64,000 bases of DNA from positions 1 to 64,000 of the forward strand of contig DWYJ01000041.1 in NCBI GenBank assembly GCA_019118745.1, written 5' to 3'. The stretch comes from Candidatus Desulfovibrio gallistercoris (lineage in GTDB: Bacteria; Desulfobacterota; Desulfovibrionia; Desulfovibrionales; Desulfovibrionaceae). Shown one piece after another: positions 1 to 9,257 of this stretch; the first letter of the stretch is position 1; each line of letters starts with the position of its first letter. The translations under genes and the position numbers were made by a program. The notes below the pieces were generated by a model. It saw nothing but the letters and a program-made list of their open reading frames with translations, did not search any database and was not told the origin of the DNA.

Positions 1-112
1 GGGAACCCCTCCCGCGCAGGCGGAGGGGTTCCCCTTCCCCCCAGACGGGCCGTGCCCGTTAGGCGACGCAGGAGCCTTACGGGCATCGACAGCAGCGCGA
101 GGGGTTCCCCTT
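1..112. repeat. Composite palindromic dispersed repeat, copy 1
   Basis: Two palindromic modules sit side by side. Bases 1-43 form a long stem (GGAACCCCTCC pairing with GGAGGGGTTCC) followed by a C-rich run. Bases 53-85 hold a REP-like stem, GCCCGTTAGGC pairing with GCCTTACGGGC. The same modules recur near 5.0-5.2, 9.6, 13.1-13.3, 37.4-37.5 and 46.6-46.7 kb, always between genes. This is a dispersed extragenic palindrome; its function is unknown. Confidence 0.8.
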
Positions 113-117
113 CCCCC

Positions 118-147
118 CAAAAAGCACGCCGCCAGATGGCGGCGTGG
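118..147 (-). terminator. Rho-independent terminator of the J-domain operon
   Basis: Read on the minus strand, a 9-bp perfect stem (CACGCCGCC/GGCGGCGTG, loop ATCT) is followed by CTTTTT. It lies 20 bp past the stop codon of the J-domain gene, so it probably ends the three-gene operon. Confidence 0.75.
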
Positions 148-167
148 GGATGAACAGTCTGTTCGGA

Positions 168-1304
168 CTACTGACTGTTGAGCTTCAGGTAGAGGTCTCC
201 CTGCCAGGGGCCCACGCGTTTGCCCAGGCCGCGCAGGCGGACGGGTTTGCCGGGGATGAAATCCGGCGGCAGAGTGATCTCGACGGTCACGAGGTCGTTG
301 CTGAAACCCCGCCGGATGCGCAGGCGGATGCGCCGGCCGGGCACAAGATTGCTGGCGGGCAGGGTGAATTCCTGTTCTTCGTCGATCTGCTGGCGCAGCC
401 AGCCCTTGAAGGCGCCGGCAACGCCCTTGCGCAGGCTGAAGCCGGGTTTTTTGTCGCTCCAGGTGACGGTGACTTCCTGAGCTTCTTCCTTGCGGATGCG
501 TTCGCGGCGTTTGTCGGTCGTCGTTTCCTTTGCTTCGGCGGCGGGAGGCTCTTCGCCGGCGGCCTCGTGAACGTGTTCTTCCGTATGGGGCTTTTCCCGT
601 TCCTGCCGGTTCAGCTCGCTGTAGATATCTTCGAAGACGCGGCGGGCGAAGGGGTCATTGAGCAGGTCCCGCAGGACGTCCTGTTCGGCATAGCCGCTCT
701 GCTGGAAGTCCTTGGCAGCGTCCGGGCCCTCAGCCTGCGCGTCTTTTTCGCCGCGTGCGGCCTGTTCCTGCCGGGCCTGCTGCGCCTGCTGTTCTTCCCG
801 TCGTGCGCGGGCCTGTTCCTCGGCCCGGCGCTTTTCCATCTGCTCGCGGATGAGGCGTTCCCGCTCTTCGCGGGCGCGGCGGCTTTCGGCGGCATCACGG
901 GCCTGTTCCTCGGCGCGGCGCTTTTCGGCCTGCTGGCGGATGATGCGCTCGCGTTCTTCGCGGGCGCGGCGGCTTTCGGCGGCATCACGGGCGCGTTCTT
1001 CGGCGCGGCGGCGTTCCTCGCGGCTCTCCTGGGCCCTGCGGCGGCTTTCTTCGGCTTTCTGGCGGGCTTCCTCGGCCTTTTGACGGGCCTCCTCGGCGGG
1101 CTTGAGCACGGCCGAAAGGGCCACATAGGCTTCGTTGAGCAGCTGGAAGTCGTGGCTGGCGTTGGGGTTGCCGGGGTTGAGATCCGGGTGCAGCTCGAAG
1201 GCCCGCTTGCGGTAGGCGCTTTTGAGCTCCTCCAGGCCGGCGTTCTTGTCCAGCCGGAGTATCTCGTGGCACTGCTTGAGGGTGAGTTGTCGGCTGCGTT
1301 TCAT
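168..1304 (-). CDS. J-domain (DnaJ-like) co-chaperone with long charged coiled coil
   Basis: This 378-aa protein has an N-terminal J domain (about residues 8-68) with the HPD triad at 39-41, which in this family stimulates the ATPase of DnaK. A very charged Arg/Glu/Ala coiled coil (about 70-210) replaces the G/F and zinc-finger regions of true DnaJ. It contains at least two copies of a roughly 30-residue repeat, visible as a 90-bp DNA repeat near 840-1010. The last 90 residues resemble the C-terminal substrate-binding fold of class B J proteins. It is the last gene of an operon, 5 bp after the YkgJ-like gene. It is probably a specialised co-chaperone rather than housekeeping DnaJ; its client is unknown. 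Confidence 0.8.
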   Translation of the reverse strand: MKRSRQLTLKQCHEILRLDKNAGLEELKSAYRKRAFELHPDLNPGNPNASHDFQLLNEAYVALSAVLKPAEEARQKAEEARQKAEESRRRAQESREERRRAEERARDAAESRRAREERERIIRQQAEKRRAEEQARDAAESRRAREERERLIREQMEKRRAEEQARARREEQQAQQARQEQAARGEKDAQAEGPDAAKDFQQSGYAEQDVLRDLLNDPFARRVFEDIYSELNRQEREKPHTEEHVHEAAGEEPPAAEAKETTTDKRRERIRKEEAQEVTVTWSDKKPGFSLRKGVAGAFKGWLRQQIDEEQEFTLPASNLVPGRRIRLRIRRGFSNDLVTVEITLPPDFIPGKPVRLRGLGKRVGPWQGDLYLKLNSQ

Positions 1305-1309
1305 GGGTC

Positions 1310-1771
1310 TTACGGCTGTGTGTTGAGGATCAGGGCATTGGCCTCACAACGAGGGTCGTGGGCCAGCAGGTCGTTCTCGCGCAGGTAGCGCAGCCCCTGT
1401 GCGGCAAAGTCGGCATGATCGGCGTCGGGCACGATGCCGGGACAGAAGTCCTTGGCCAGTTCCCAGCTGAGGGGGTCTTCGATGTTGCCGCGGAAGAAGG
1501 GCCAGGCCCGGCAGATGGAGGGCTTGCCTTCATGGACGGAGCAGCCCTTTCCTTCCTGGAAGAAGATGCAGTTGCCGTCCTCGCCGCAGCGCACTTGCCA
1601 TTTGCCGCCCATGCGCTCGCAGTAGCGGTCCAGCACGGTCTCCGGGGCAAGTCCCATGTGGGCGGCAAGGCGTTCAAGGTCGCGGGGGCTGACGATGATG
1701 CCCCCCCTTCCCGTGCAGCAATGGCCGCACATGCGGCAGGTAAAGACGGTCGGTTCCGTTGCGTTGCTCAT
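1310..1771 (-). CDS. YkgJ family cysteine-cluster protein
   Basis: This 153-aa protein begins with the family signature FTCRMCGHCCTGRGG (about residues 10-24). Further Cys residues follow in CGEDGNC and in EGKGCSVHEG ... CRAWPF. YkgJ/UPF0153 proteins are inferred to bind zinc or an Fe-S cluster through these cysteines; no reaction is established. It lies between the CoA-binding and J-domain genes with gaps of 6 and 5 bp, so it is co-transcribed with them. Its start follows the preceding stop closely. Confidence 0.85.
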   Translation of the reverse strand: MSNATEPTVFTCRMCGHCCTGRGGIIVSPRDLERLAAHMGLAPETVLDRYCERMGGKWQVRCGEDGNCIFFQEGKGCSVHEGKPSICRAWPFFRGNIEDPLSWELAKDFCPGIVPDADHADFAAQGLRYLRENDLLAHDPRCEANALILNTQP

Positions 1772-1777
1772 AGACGA

Positions 1778-2218
1778 TCAGCGGCAGCGGCCTTCAAGGC
1801 CGCGGATAAGGTTATGCTCCACCATGATGCAGGCATCTTCCACCACGAGGATGCCCGCAGGTTCCAGCAGGGCGCGGGCCTCGGCGGAGCGTATGCCCTC
1901 CTGCATCCAGAAGCAGCGGGGCCGCCAGGGCAGGGCCAGCGTTTCGCGGGCATGCATGGGGCAGGCTTCCGGGGCGCGGAAAAGATTGATGATGTCGACA
2001 GGTTGCGGCAGATCCGCCAGAGAAGGCCAGGCGGGGAGGCCCCATACGGTGCGCCGTACGGGGTGGACGGGATAGATGGTGAAGCCCTGGTCAAGCAGAT
2101 AGCGGCCGACGCGGTCCACCGGCTGGGTGGCTTTGTCCTTGGCGCCGACGATGGCGATGCTTTTGGCCGTGCGCAGGAGATGCGGCACGCCGCCGGACGC
2201 AAAACAAGATGCGGCCAT
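1778..2218 (-). CDS. CoA-binding domain protein (YccU-like)
   Basis: This 146-aa Rossmann-type protein carries the nucleotide-loop pattern SIAIVGAKDKATQPVDRVG near the N-terminus and fits the stand-alone CoA_binding family, whose biochemical role is unsettled. I chose the ATG at 2218 because the minus strand has a strong ribosome site (AAAGGGGGG) just upstream. An in-frame ATG at 2284 would add 22 low-complexity residues. It is the first gene of the operon with the YkgJ and J-domain genes. Confidence 0.8.
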   Translation of the reverse strand: MAASCFASGGVPHLLRTAKSIAIVGAKDKATQPVDRVGRYLLDQGFTIYPVHPVRRTVWGLPAWPSLADLPQPVDIINLFRAPEACPMHARETLALPWRPRCFWMQEGIRSAEARALLEPAGILVVEDACIMVEHNLIRGLEGRCR

Positions 2219-2328
2219 GCGTTCCCCCCTTTCCCCTGTTGTCGCGCAATGGCTCGTGCTGGCGTCGTTTACACAATGTGACAATATACGTCGAACCTGC
2301 TGTTATGGCAAGCATCTTCTCCGGGGGC

Positions 2329-4353
2329 TCATGGACGGACGTCCTTTGCCCCGGCGCTGCGGGAGGCCTCGCCGCCGTCCTGCGGATGGCTCAGGAGGGG
2401 CGGCAGCCCCAGCAGCTTGTCCGTCTTGCCGAAGAAGTAGAGCAGGTCCCCCGCGCGCATGACGAATTCCGGCCCCGGGGAGGCGATGGTCTGCTTGTCG
2501 CGGTGGGCCGCCACCAGGGTCACGCTGTAGCGCTTGCGCAGGTCGCTTTCCACCAGGCTGCGGTCGCAGAGCGGCGAACCGGCGTCCAGCCGCAGGGCCT
2601 GCACGCCCATGTCCGGCAGCTGATGCACGGCCTCGTCCAGGTCGGTGGTGGTGGCGGCGGCCTTGCGGATCATGCGGTAATTGTCCTGCCGGACGCGGGC
2701 GGTATAGGCGTCGATATCCTGCCGGGGGATCAGGTACTGGGTCAGCACCTGATTGAAGACCTCGATGGACGTCTCGAATTCTTCGGCGATGACCGAATTG
2801 GCCCCCAGACGCCGCAGCGGGGCCACTTCGGTGACGAAGCGGGTGCGCGCCACGATGTAGATATTGGGATTCATGCGCCGGGCTTCCAGCGTGATGGCGC
2901 GAACGGCGGACGGGTCGGAGATGATGATGGCCATGACGCGCGCCTTGGCGATGCCCAGATGCTCGAGGATGATGGGTTGGGTGGCGTCGCCGTGCATGAT
3001 GGGTTCCTTGCCGCGGTAGCGGGTGACGGTCTCGGGGTTCATCTCCAGGATGTTGTAGGAGATGCCCGATTCCTTGGCCACGCGGGCCAGATGCTTGCCG
3101 CTGATGCCGAAACCCACGATGATGAGATGATCCTGCAGGGGGCAGCTGTCGTCAGCCTGCGCTTCCTCTTCCGTGGGGATGCGGCGTTGCCAGCGGGTGA
3201 GCAGGTCCGCGATGCGCGGCGCCCAGTTGATGAGCATGGGCGTGACCATCATGGTCAGCACGCTGACGGCCAGAAAGCCCTGATAGGCCTCCTGCGTGAA
3301 GACCCCGCTGCTGACGGCCAGCGCGGCCAGAACGAAGGAGAATTCCCCCACCTGCGCCAGCGACAGACCGGTGATGATGGACGTGCGCAGCGGGAAACGC
3401 TGGATGAGCACCGCCGGCAGCGTCAGCAGGGTCTTGATGAGGATGAACAGGAGCGCGTTGACGATGGTCAGCAGAAAATGCGAGGAAAGGAAGTTGAGGT
3501 TGAGCATCATGCCCACGGACATGAAAAAGAGGCACATGAACACGTCGCGGTAGGGCAGGATGCCCGCAATGACGCTCATGCTGTACTGCGAGCGCGCCAG
3601 CATGAGACCGGCCAGAAAGGCCCCCAGCGACAGCGAGAGCCCCAGTCTGTGCGTCAGCACGGCCATGCCGAAGCAAAGGCCGAGCGTGGTCAGCAGCAGC
3701 ACCTCCCGCGAGCGGGTGCGGACCACCGCTTCCATGAGACGGTTCAGCCCGAAATAACAGAGCGTCAGCACCGCGCCGAGGATGAGCACCACCTTGCCCA
3801 CGGCCGTCAGCATCTCCCAGCCGCCCACCTGCAGCGTGCCGGCGAGCAGGGGGATGCAGAGCACCATAGGCGCGACCATGATGTCCTGAAAGACGAGGAT
3901 GGCCAGCGAGAGCCGCCCCATGGGCGTGCTGGTGAGCCCTTTCTGCTGGAGGATCTGGAGCACGATGGCCGAGGAGGACATGGCCACGAGGCAGCCCCAG
4001 ATGATGCCCTGCGTCCACGCCGCGCCCTGAAAATGCATGAGCACGGCCACCGCGCCCACCGTGCAGCCTATTTGCAGGCTTCCGCCCAGAAAAACGGGCT
4101 TTTTCAGGCGGTTGAGCGCCTCCCCCGAAAGTTCCATGCCGATGGTGAACAGCAGCATGGCCACGCCGAGATCGGCGATGGTGCTGATGGACTCCTGATC
4201 CGTGATGACGTTCATCACCGACGGGCCGCAGAGGAAGCCCGTCAGAAGAAAACCTACCGTGGGAGTCAGCTTGACTTTGTTGCAGACAAGGCTGACGATG
4301 ATGGACAGCAAAAACAACAGGACCAGGTCATTGATTTCAGCAAGTTCCAGCAT
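2329..4353 (-). CDS. CPA2-family cation:proton antiporter with TrkA-N and TrkA-C domains (KefC/RosB-like)
   Basis: This 674-aa inner-membrane protein has about 12 hydrophobic segments in residues 5-380 (Na+/H+ exchanger fold). A cytoplasmic RCK/TrkA-N domain follows at about 410-525 with the Rossmann motif IVGFGISGKHLA, and a TrkA-C domain at about 560-650. The layout matches CPA2 antiporters of the KefB/KefC/RosB group, which exchange K+ or Na+ for H+ under control of a nucleotide ligand. The sequence does not settle which cation. It is divergent from the nitroreductase gene across 125 bp. KefC relatives are often gated by redox or electrophile signals, but no KefF-type partner is adjacent. 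Confidence 0.88.
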   Translation of the reverse strand: MLELAEINDLVLLFLLSIIVSLVCNKVKLTPTVGFLLTGFLCGPSVMNVITDQESISTIADLGVAMLLFTIGMELSGEALNRLKKPVFLGGSLQIGCTVGAVAVLMHFQGAAWTQGIIWGCLVAMSSSAIVLQILQQKGLTSTPMGRLSLAILVFQDIMVAPMVLCIPLLAGTLQVGGWEMLTAVGKVVLILGAVLTLCYFGLNRLMEAVVRTRSREVLLLTTLGLCFGMAVLTHRLGLSLSLGAFLAGLMLARSQYSMSVIAGILPYRDVFMCLFFMSVGMMLNLNFLSSHFLLTIVNALLFILIKTLLTLPAVLIQRFPLRTSIITGLSLAQVGEFSFVLAALAVSSGVFTQEAYQGFLAVSVLTMMVTPMLINWAPRIADLLTRWQRRIPTEEEAQADDSCPLQDHLIIVGFGISGKHLARVAKESGISYNILEMNPETVTRYRGKEPIMHGDATQPIILEHLGIAKARVMAIIISDPSAVRAITLEARRMNPNIYIVARTRFVTEVAPLRRLGANSVIAEEFETSIEVFNQVLTQYLIPRQDIDAYTARVRQDNYRMIRKAAATTTDLDEAVHQLPDMGVQALRLDAGSPLCDRSLVESDLRKRYSVTLVAAHRDKQTIASPGPEFVMRAGDLLYFFGKTDKLLGLPPLLSHPQDGGEASRSAGAKDVRP

Positions 4354-4478
4354 GGCGCGTACCCCTATCCCTTCAGTTTAGTCTATTTGCGTCCATGACG
4401 CAATGCGCCGCGCAGAGCGGCAGGGCGGATAGGAGATGCCCCCTGGAACGTATGTCCAAACCCCTACAGGAGGTCCCT

Positions 4479-4988
4479 ATGGAATTCTTTGAAGCGCTCC
4501 GCACCCGACGCAGCATCCGCAAGTATACCGCCGAGCCCGTCGCGCAGGAGGACGTGCGCGTCATGCTGGAGGCCGCCATGCTCGCCCCCAGCGCCAGCAA
4601 CCGCCAGCCGTGGCATTTCGTGGTGGTGGACGATCGGGCCACGCTGGACCGCATCGCCGCCGAGCATCCCTATGCCAAGATGGCCGCCGACGCGCCGCTG
4701 GCCATCGTGGTCTGCGGCGACCTCGACGCGGAAAAAACCAAGGGCTTCTGGGTGCAGGACTGCTCCGCCGCCACTCAGAACCTCATGCTCGCCGGGCGCG
4801 CCCTCGGTATCGGCAGCGTGTGGTGCGGCCTCCATCCCGTGGAAGACCGCGTGGCCCCCATCCGCCGTATCCTCGGCCTGCCCGACAACATCATCCCTCT
4901 GAGCCTCGTGGTCATGGGACACCCCGCGCAGGACTTCAGCGAAGCCGACCGCTACCAGGAAGCCAAGGTGCACCATAACCACTGGTAG
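4479..4988 (+). CDS. Nitroreductase family FMN protein
   Basis: This 169-aa single-domain protein starts FFEALRTRRSIRKYTAEP, the FMN-phosphate binding Arg/Ser cluster of the family. The SASNRQPWHF segment and the Gly-rich LGIGSVWCGL segment follow. Such enzymes form FMN homodimers and use NAD(P)H to reduce nitro compounds or quinones; the substrate cannot be read from sequence. The ATG at 4479 is preceded by ACAGGAGGTCCCT, an ideal ribosome site, so an upstream in-frame ATG at 4395 is unlikely. It is monocistronic and followed by dispersed repeats. Confidence 0.88.
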   Translation: MEFFEALRTRRSIRKYTAEPVAQEDVRVMLEAAMLAPSASNRQPWHFVVVDDRATLDRIAAEHPYAKMAADAPLAIVVCGDLDAEKTKGFWVQDCSAATQNLMLAGRALGIGSVWCGLHPVEDRVAPIRRILGLPDNIIPLSLVVMGHPAQDFSEADRYQEAKVHHNHW

Positions 4989-5338
4989 CAGCCTGTTTTT
5001 CCGGGGGAGGGGAGTCCCTGGCTCCGCTGTCGATGCCCGTAACTCCGTGGGAGTTACGGGCACGGCTCGTCTGGGGGAGGGGGAACCCCCTAGCTCTGCT
5101 GTCGATGCCCGTAAGGCTCCTGCGTCGCCTAACGGGCACGGCCTGCGGCCGCCATTCGGTCGCTCGCTAGCGCGAAAGGGGGTTCCCCCTCCCCCAGGCC
5201 CCCACCCCTTCCCCCAACGCGCTTTCTTCGAGGGATGAAAAGGCGATGTGGCGCGGAAGTCGCCCTTGCGTCTGTTTGCCCCGATGGTGGAGCGCTTTCC
5301 CTGTCCGCAGGGCGGAGAGCGTCACATCATGCCGCCCC
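4989..5338. repeat. Composite palindromic repeat, copy 2 (350-bp gene-free stretch)
   Basis: The space between the nitroreductase and the Gly/His-rich gene is mostly repeat. A variant REP-like palindrome lies at about 5034-5062 (arms CCGTAACTCC/GGAGTTACGG) and the standard module at 5104-5141. A G/C-rich palindrome with AAAGGGGGTTCCCCC lies at about 5165-5195, and an inverted AAGCGCGTTGGGGG-type module at 5196-5222. The variant palindrome has different arm sequences that still pair, which suggests structure is kept. I see no gene here. Confidence 0.75.
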
Positions 5339-5671
5339 TTAGCGGCCGCCATGTCTGCCTTGACCACGTCCCTGTCTGTGTCCCTGTCCGCGTTCTTGTC
5401 CGCGGCCTTGACCTCGGCCCTGTCCGTGGCCACAGCCATGTCCCTGTCCCGCACCGGCCACCTGACCGCACTGGTCAGCGGCTGTCCGGCCGTCGCAGGA
5501 ACCCTCCTGGGCATGGCCTCCGCAGCCGCCGCCCTGTCTCTGCCTGCCGTGGCAATGCCCGTGGCGGTGCTTCTTTTCTTCTCCGGCCTGTGTCTGCTGT
5601 CCTGCCGCAGCGCCGCACCCGTTTGCCTGCGCCCGCATCGCCTCTTCCTGTTCCTTGTACTGAGATTCCAT
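5339..5671 (-). CDS. Small Gly/His/Gln-rich protein, possible metal-binding protein
   Basis: This 110-aa protein has an ordinary Glu/Gln-rich start, a His/Cys cluster (KKHRHGHCHG) near residue 35, and a C-terminal third made almost wholly of Gly, Gln, His and Arg (GQGHGCGHGQGRGQGRG). It has no signal peptide or membrane segment. I do not recognise a family; the His/Cys/Gly composition resembles metal-storage tails such as those of HypB or SlyD, so metal binding is an inference. AGGAGA precedes the ATG. An AT-rich palindrome matching the one in front of the DUF134 regulator lies 12 bp upstream, which ties it to that operon. The repetitive DNA makes the length prone to change. Confidence 0.6.
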   Translation of the reverse strand: MESQYKEQEEAMRAQANGCGAAAGQQTQAGEEKKHRHGHCHGRQRQGGGCGGHAQEGSCDGRTAADQCGQVAGAGQGHGCGHGQGRGQGRGQERGQGHRQGRGQGRHGGR

Positions 5672-5682
5672 GATCGTCTCCT

Positions 5683-5700
5683 TTTGAAATATGTTTCATT
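5683..5700 (-). promoter_or_regulatory. Second AT-rich palindromic operator (before the Gly/His-rich gene)
   Basis: TTTGAAATATGTTTCATT matches 15 of 18 positions of the perfect palindrome at 6882-6899. It lies just upstream of the ribosome site of the Gly/His-rich gene, as expected for an internal operator/promoter of the same regulon. Confidence 0.6.
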
Positions 5701-5713
5701 ATGGTGTTCGGAA

Positions 5714-5735
5714 AATGCCGGGCCGCAGCCCGGCG
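5714..5735 (-). terminator. Possible terminator after the HMA2-like gene
   Basis: On the minus strand GCCGGGC-TGCG-GCCCGGC is followed by ATTTT. It lies 15-35 bp beyond the HMA2-like stop and before the second operator, so it may partly separate the Gly/His-rich gene. The T-tract is short, so the call is modest. Confidence 0.5.
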
Positions 5736-5748
5736 TCTCCTGTACGCA

Positions 5749-6375
5749 TCAAATCGTCCTGGCCTGATCGTACTGCGCCAGGAATCTGCCCAGCGGCAGG
5801 GCCGCCTCGCAAAAATCCGCGTGGGACAGGCGGTGTCCGTCATACTCCAGCAGCAACGAACCTGTGCGGGCGGAAAAGGTGAGCGCCGTAAAACATCGTT
5901 GCCGGTCAAGGGCTTCCCGCAGGGGTGCATGCGCTTCGGGTCGCCGCAGGGCAGGGTGCCGCACGCGCACGCGGCCGCGAGTCTTGCTGACGGTATGTGC
6001 TGCCAGCGCTGACAAGGCGGCCTCGCGGCAAACATCCGTTCCGACCGTTTCCGGGCCTGTCATATCGCCTTCGCGCGGCGTGTTCCGGGGCGGGATCGTC
6101 CCCTTTTCGCGCTGCGGCAGGGCATCCAGCACAGCGTCCAAGAGCCCGTCCTGCCGTCCCCTGCCGTGTCCGCCGTGCCGCCCGTCCATCCGGCCGTTCT
6201 GTCCGCTCCGGCGGCCACTGGCCGGGAGGTCGTCCGTTCCCGCTGCCGCAGTGCGCAGGCGGGCAAGGGCGGTACGGGCGATGCTGCGCCCCAGCCGTTC
6301 GACGAGGGCGCGCCCCGTCCGTGTCCCCAGCAGGCCCTTGCCTGCCAGGATGACCAGCCCCATCCTGTTCAGCAT
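5749..6375 (-). CDS. HMA2-like (heavy-metal-associated-type) domain protein
   Basis: This 208-aa protein starts with a hydrophobic/amphipathic stretch (LVILAGKGLLGTRTGRALVE). A disordered His/Gly-rich middle follows (about residues 50-100). Near residues 130-200 the C-terminal domain has the pattern GRVRVRHPALR ... ALTFSARTGSLLLEYDG. That pattern resembles the HMA_2 domain of P1B-type iron ATPases and of ferrosome-linked proteins, which lacks the CxxC of classical HMA domains. The start overlaps the DUF134 stop by 7 bp (ATGCTGA), so translation is coupled. A role in metal, probably iron, handling at the membrane is an inference. No P-type ATPase is present in the window. Confidence 0.6.
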   Translation of the reverse strand: MLNRMGLVILAGKGLLGTRTGRALVERLGRSIARTALARLRTAAAGTDDLPASGRRSGQNGRMDGRHGGHGRGRQDGLLDAVLDALPQREKGTIPPRNTPREGDMTGPETVGTDVCREAALSALAAHTVSKTRGRVRVRHPALRRPEAHAPLREALDRQRCFTALTFSARTGSLLLEYDGHRLSHADFCEAALPLGRFLAQYDQARTI

Positions 6376-6863
6376 GGCGTGTCCTCCTCCATCATGTGGC
6401 GTGAACGTCCGTGCCTGCCGTGACCGCGTCGCTGCCCAGCGCTATCCGCCCCGCCGTGCCGCTCCATCCGCCCCGGGGGGACTGGAGCCGCGCCGGCCAC
6501 TTCCGCCGTTGCTGCTTCGCCGGGCGGCAGCGTGCCGTGCCCATGCCGCCACGCGGCGCCGTGTCCGCGTCCGCCACCGGGCCGCACCTGCACATTGCCG
6601 CCCTCGCAACGCAGGGCCCAACCGTCCCGCAGGGCCGTGGCCACACGCCTGCGCGCCTCGCCCAGCAAGCGGCACACCGTCGGTGTGGACACGCCCATGC
6701 GGGCGGCAGCCGCTTCCTGCGGCAAGCCTTCCGCATCCACGAGGCGCAGGGCCTCGTACATGTCCAGCCCCAGCGTCAGCTCGGCCGTCTGCTGTCCCCC
6801 TTCCGGCAGATAGCGTTCCCAGGGGGGCGGGGAGTCGATGTGGCGTGTCTTTTGCGGGCGCAT
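6369..6863 (-). CDS. DUF134 family predicted DNA-binding regulator
   Basis: This 164-aa protein matches the UPF0251/DUF134 pattern. A short N-terminus ends in a PPPWERYLP segment; LGLDMYEALRLVDAEGLPQEAAAARMGVS follows in shorter conserved blocks (EALRLVD, GLPQEAAA, MGVSTPTVCRLL), forming a helix-turn-helix like sigma region 4. DUF134 genes usually sit beside iron-molybdenum-cofactor-type (NifX-like) or Mrp genes; here the partners are an HMA2-like and a His-rich protein instead. I chose the ATG at 6863 because GAGGAAGG precedes it; the ATG at 6926 lies upstream of the operator. The perfect palindrome 19 bp upstream suggests autoregulation. Confidence 0.8.
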   Translation of the reverse strand: MRPQKTRHIDSPPPWERYLPEGGQQTAELTLGLDMYEALRLVDAEGLPQEAAAARMGVSTPTVCRLLGEARRRVATALRDGWALRCEGGNVQVRPGGGRGHGAAWRHGHGTLPPGEAATAEVAGAAPVPPGRMERHGGADSAGQRRGHGRHGRSRHMMEEDTPC

Positions 6864-6881
6864 GGTCAGCCTTCCTCTGTT

Positions 6882-6899
6882 TTTGAAATATATTTCAAA
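6882..6899. promoter_or_regulatory. Perfect 18-bp palindrome before the DUF134 gene
   Basis: TTTGAAATATATTTCAAA is perfectly self-complementary and lies between the DUF134 start and the gdhA upstream region. It shares GAAA/TTTC arms with the Fur box reported for delta-proteobacteria but has an even-length centre. It could be an operator for the DUF134 protein or for Fur. A near copy lies before the Gly/His-rich gene. Confidence 0.65.
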
Positions 6900-7034
6900 T
6901 GTAGTCCCGGACCGCCGGGCCGTCAAGGGGGGAGCGGCGGCTTTTCCCGCCTTCTGCTCCCGCAGCGGTGCAAAAGGTCAAATTTTTTCTGTTAACCATG
7001 TCAATTTGTTAGCGATGACCTGCCAAATCAGTCA

Positions 7035-7063
7035 TTGCCAGCGGGCACGGATTCCGCTACATT
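7035..7063 (+). promoter_or_regulatory. Sigma-70-type promoter of gdhA
   Basis: TTGCCA (7035-7040) and TACATT (7058-7063) are spaced by exactly 17 bp and lie 62 bp before the gdhA start. The fit to the vegetative consensus is good, but the transcript start is not known. Confidence 0.55.
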
Positions 7064-7112
7064 TTTTCAGGTTTTTCCGCTATTTTTGCCAACTGTCATT
7101 GTGCATCTTTAA

Positions 7113-8477
<1,365 letters not shown>

Positions 8478-8644
8478 CTACCGCGCTTTATCCTGGGGGG
8501 AGGGGCCTCCTCCCCCCATATCCTCACGTCTCCTGTCCACGTTCTCCCTGTCGGTCACAATAAGGCAGGGGGATTTTCTTTTTTCAAAGGCTTGCGGCGG
8601 AAGTTCCGCATCTTTGGCCCCGGAGCATTTTTGCTGTCGCCGGA

Positions 8645-8900
8645 TGGGGGCTGTCGCCCGACATTGGGGCGTGGTCGTCTCCCGGCGGGGGCAGAATGGC
8701 GGCCCGCAGGGCCGTGCCCATGAGTACAAGAGTTTTTTTGTTGGCTTGCGGCTGTTGCCCGACATTGGGGCCTGGTCGCCTCCCAGCGGGGGGCAGAATG
8801 GCAGCCCGCAGGGCCATACTCATAAGTACAAGAGTTTTTTTGTTGGCTTGCGGCTGTTGCCCGGCATTGGGGCGTGGTCGCCTCCCGGCGGGGGGCAGGG
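8645..8900. repeat. Tandem repeat with about 101-bp period (about 2.4 copies)
   Basis: Units begin near 8661, 8762 and 8864 with (A/G)CATTGGGGC and contain GGTCGCCTCCC, GGGGGCAGAATGGC, CCCGCAGGGCC and ACAAGAGTTTTTTTG. Units 1 and 2 differ at about ten positions, and the third is truncated after about 40 bp. It lies between genes and has no coding potential I can support. Confidence 0.85.
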
Positions 8901-9257
8901 GGCAGGGGCTTGCGCAGCCCCTTGCCCCCTACGACCCCCAACCCCGCGTTGGGGCAGCCACCTCTGACGGACAACACGGAAACGCGAGGCGTACCATCGG
9001 CCTCCTCTCTGCCGCGCGGCAGCGGGCCTTCGGACTTCCGCTGTCCCGCGCCCGCGCGGGACGAGCGTCCGTCCGGCGTCGGAGCTTCCGCCCCTTTCGG
9101 GGCGGCGATCTCCTCCGCGTCCTGCCGCGCTTACGTCAGCAAGCGGAATCGTTGTTCCTTCCTTGCAAACGGGGCGTCATTCCTTAATGTGAAGCAGGAA
9201 AAACGCTTTCCTTTGTTGATTCCGTGCACTGTGCCGGAAAGATGGTGTTGGTGATGA

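Noticed and set aside
2209..4398. A 729-codon plus-strand frame over the antiporter gene
   Set aside because: His/Asp/Gly-rich shadow of the CPA2 antiporter, which has membrane helices and a Rossmann motif on the other strand.
5339..5671. Reading the Gly/His-rich gene on the plus strand (Ser/Leu/Ala-rich frames)
   Set aside because: The minus-strand frame has a ribosome site and an operator matching the neighbouring operon; the plus-strand frames have neither.
6882..6899. Calling the palindrome a Fur box outright
   Set aside because: Arms are Fur-like but the centre is even-length, unlike the odd-centred Fur consensus of this group, and a DUF134 regulator is adjacent. I left the binding protein open.
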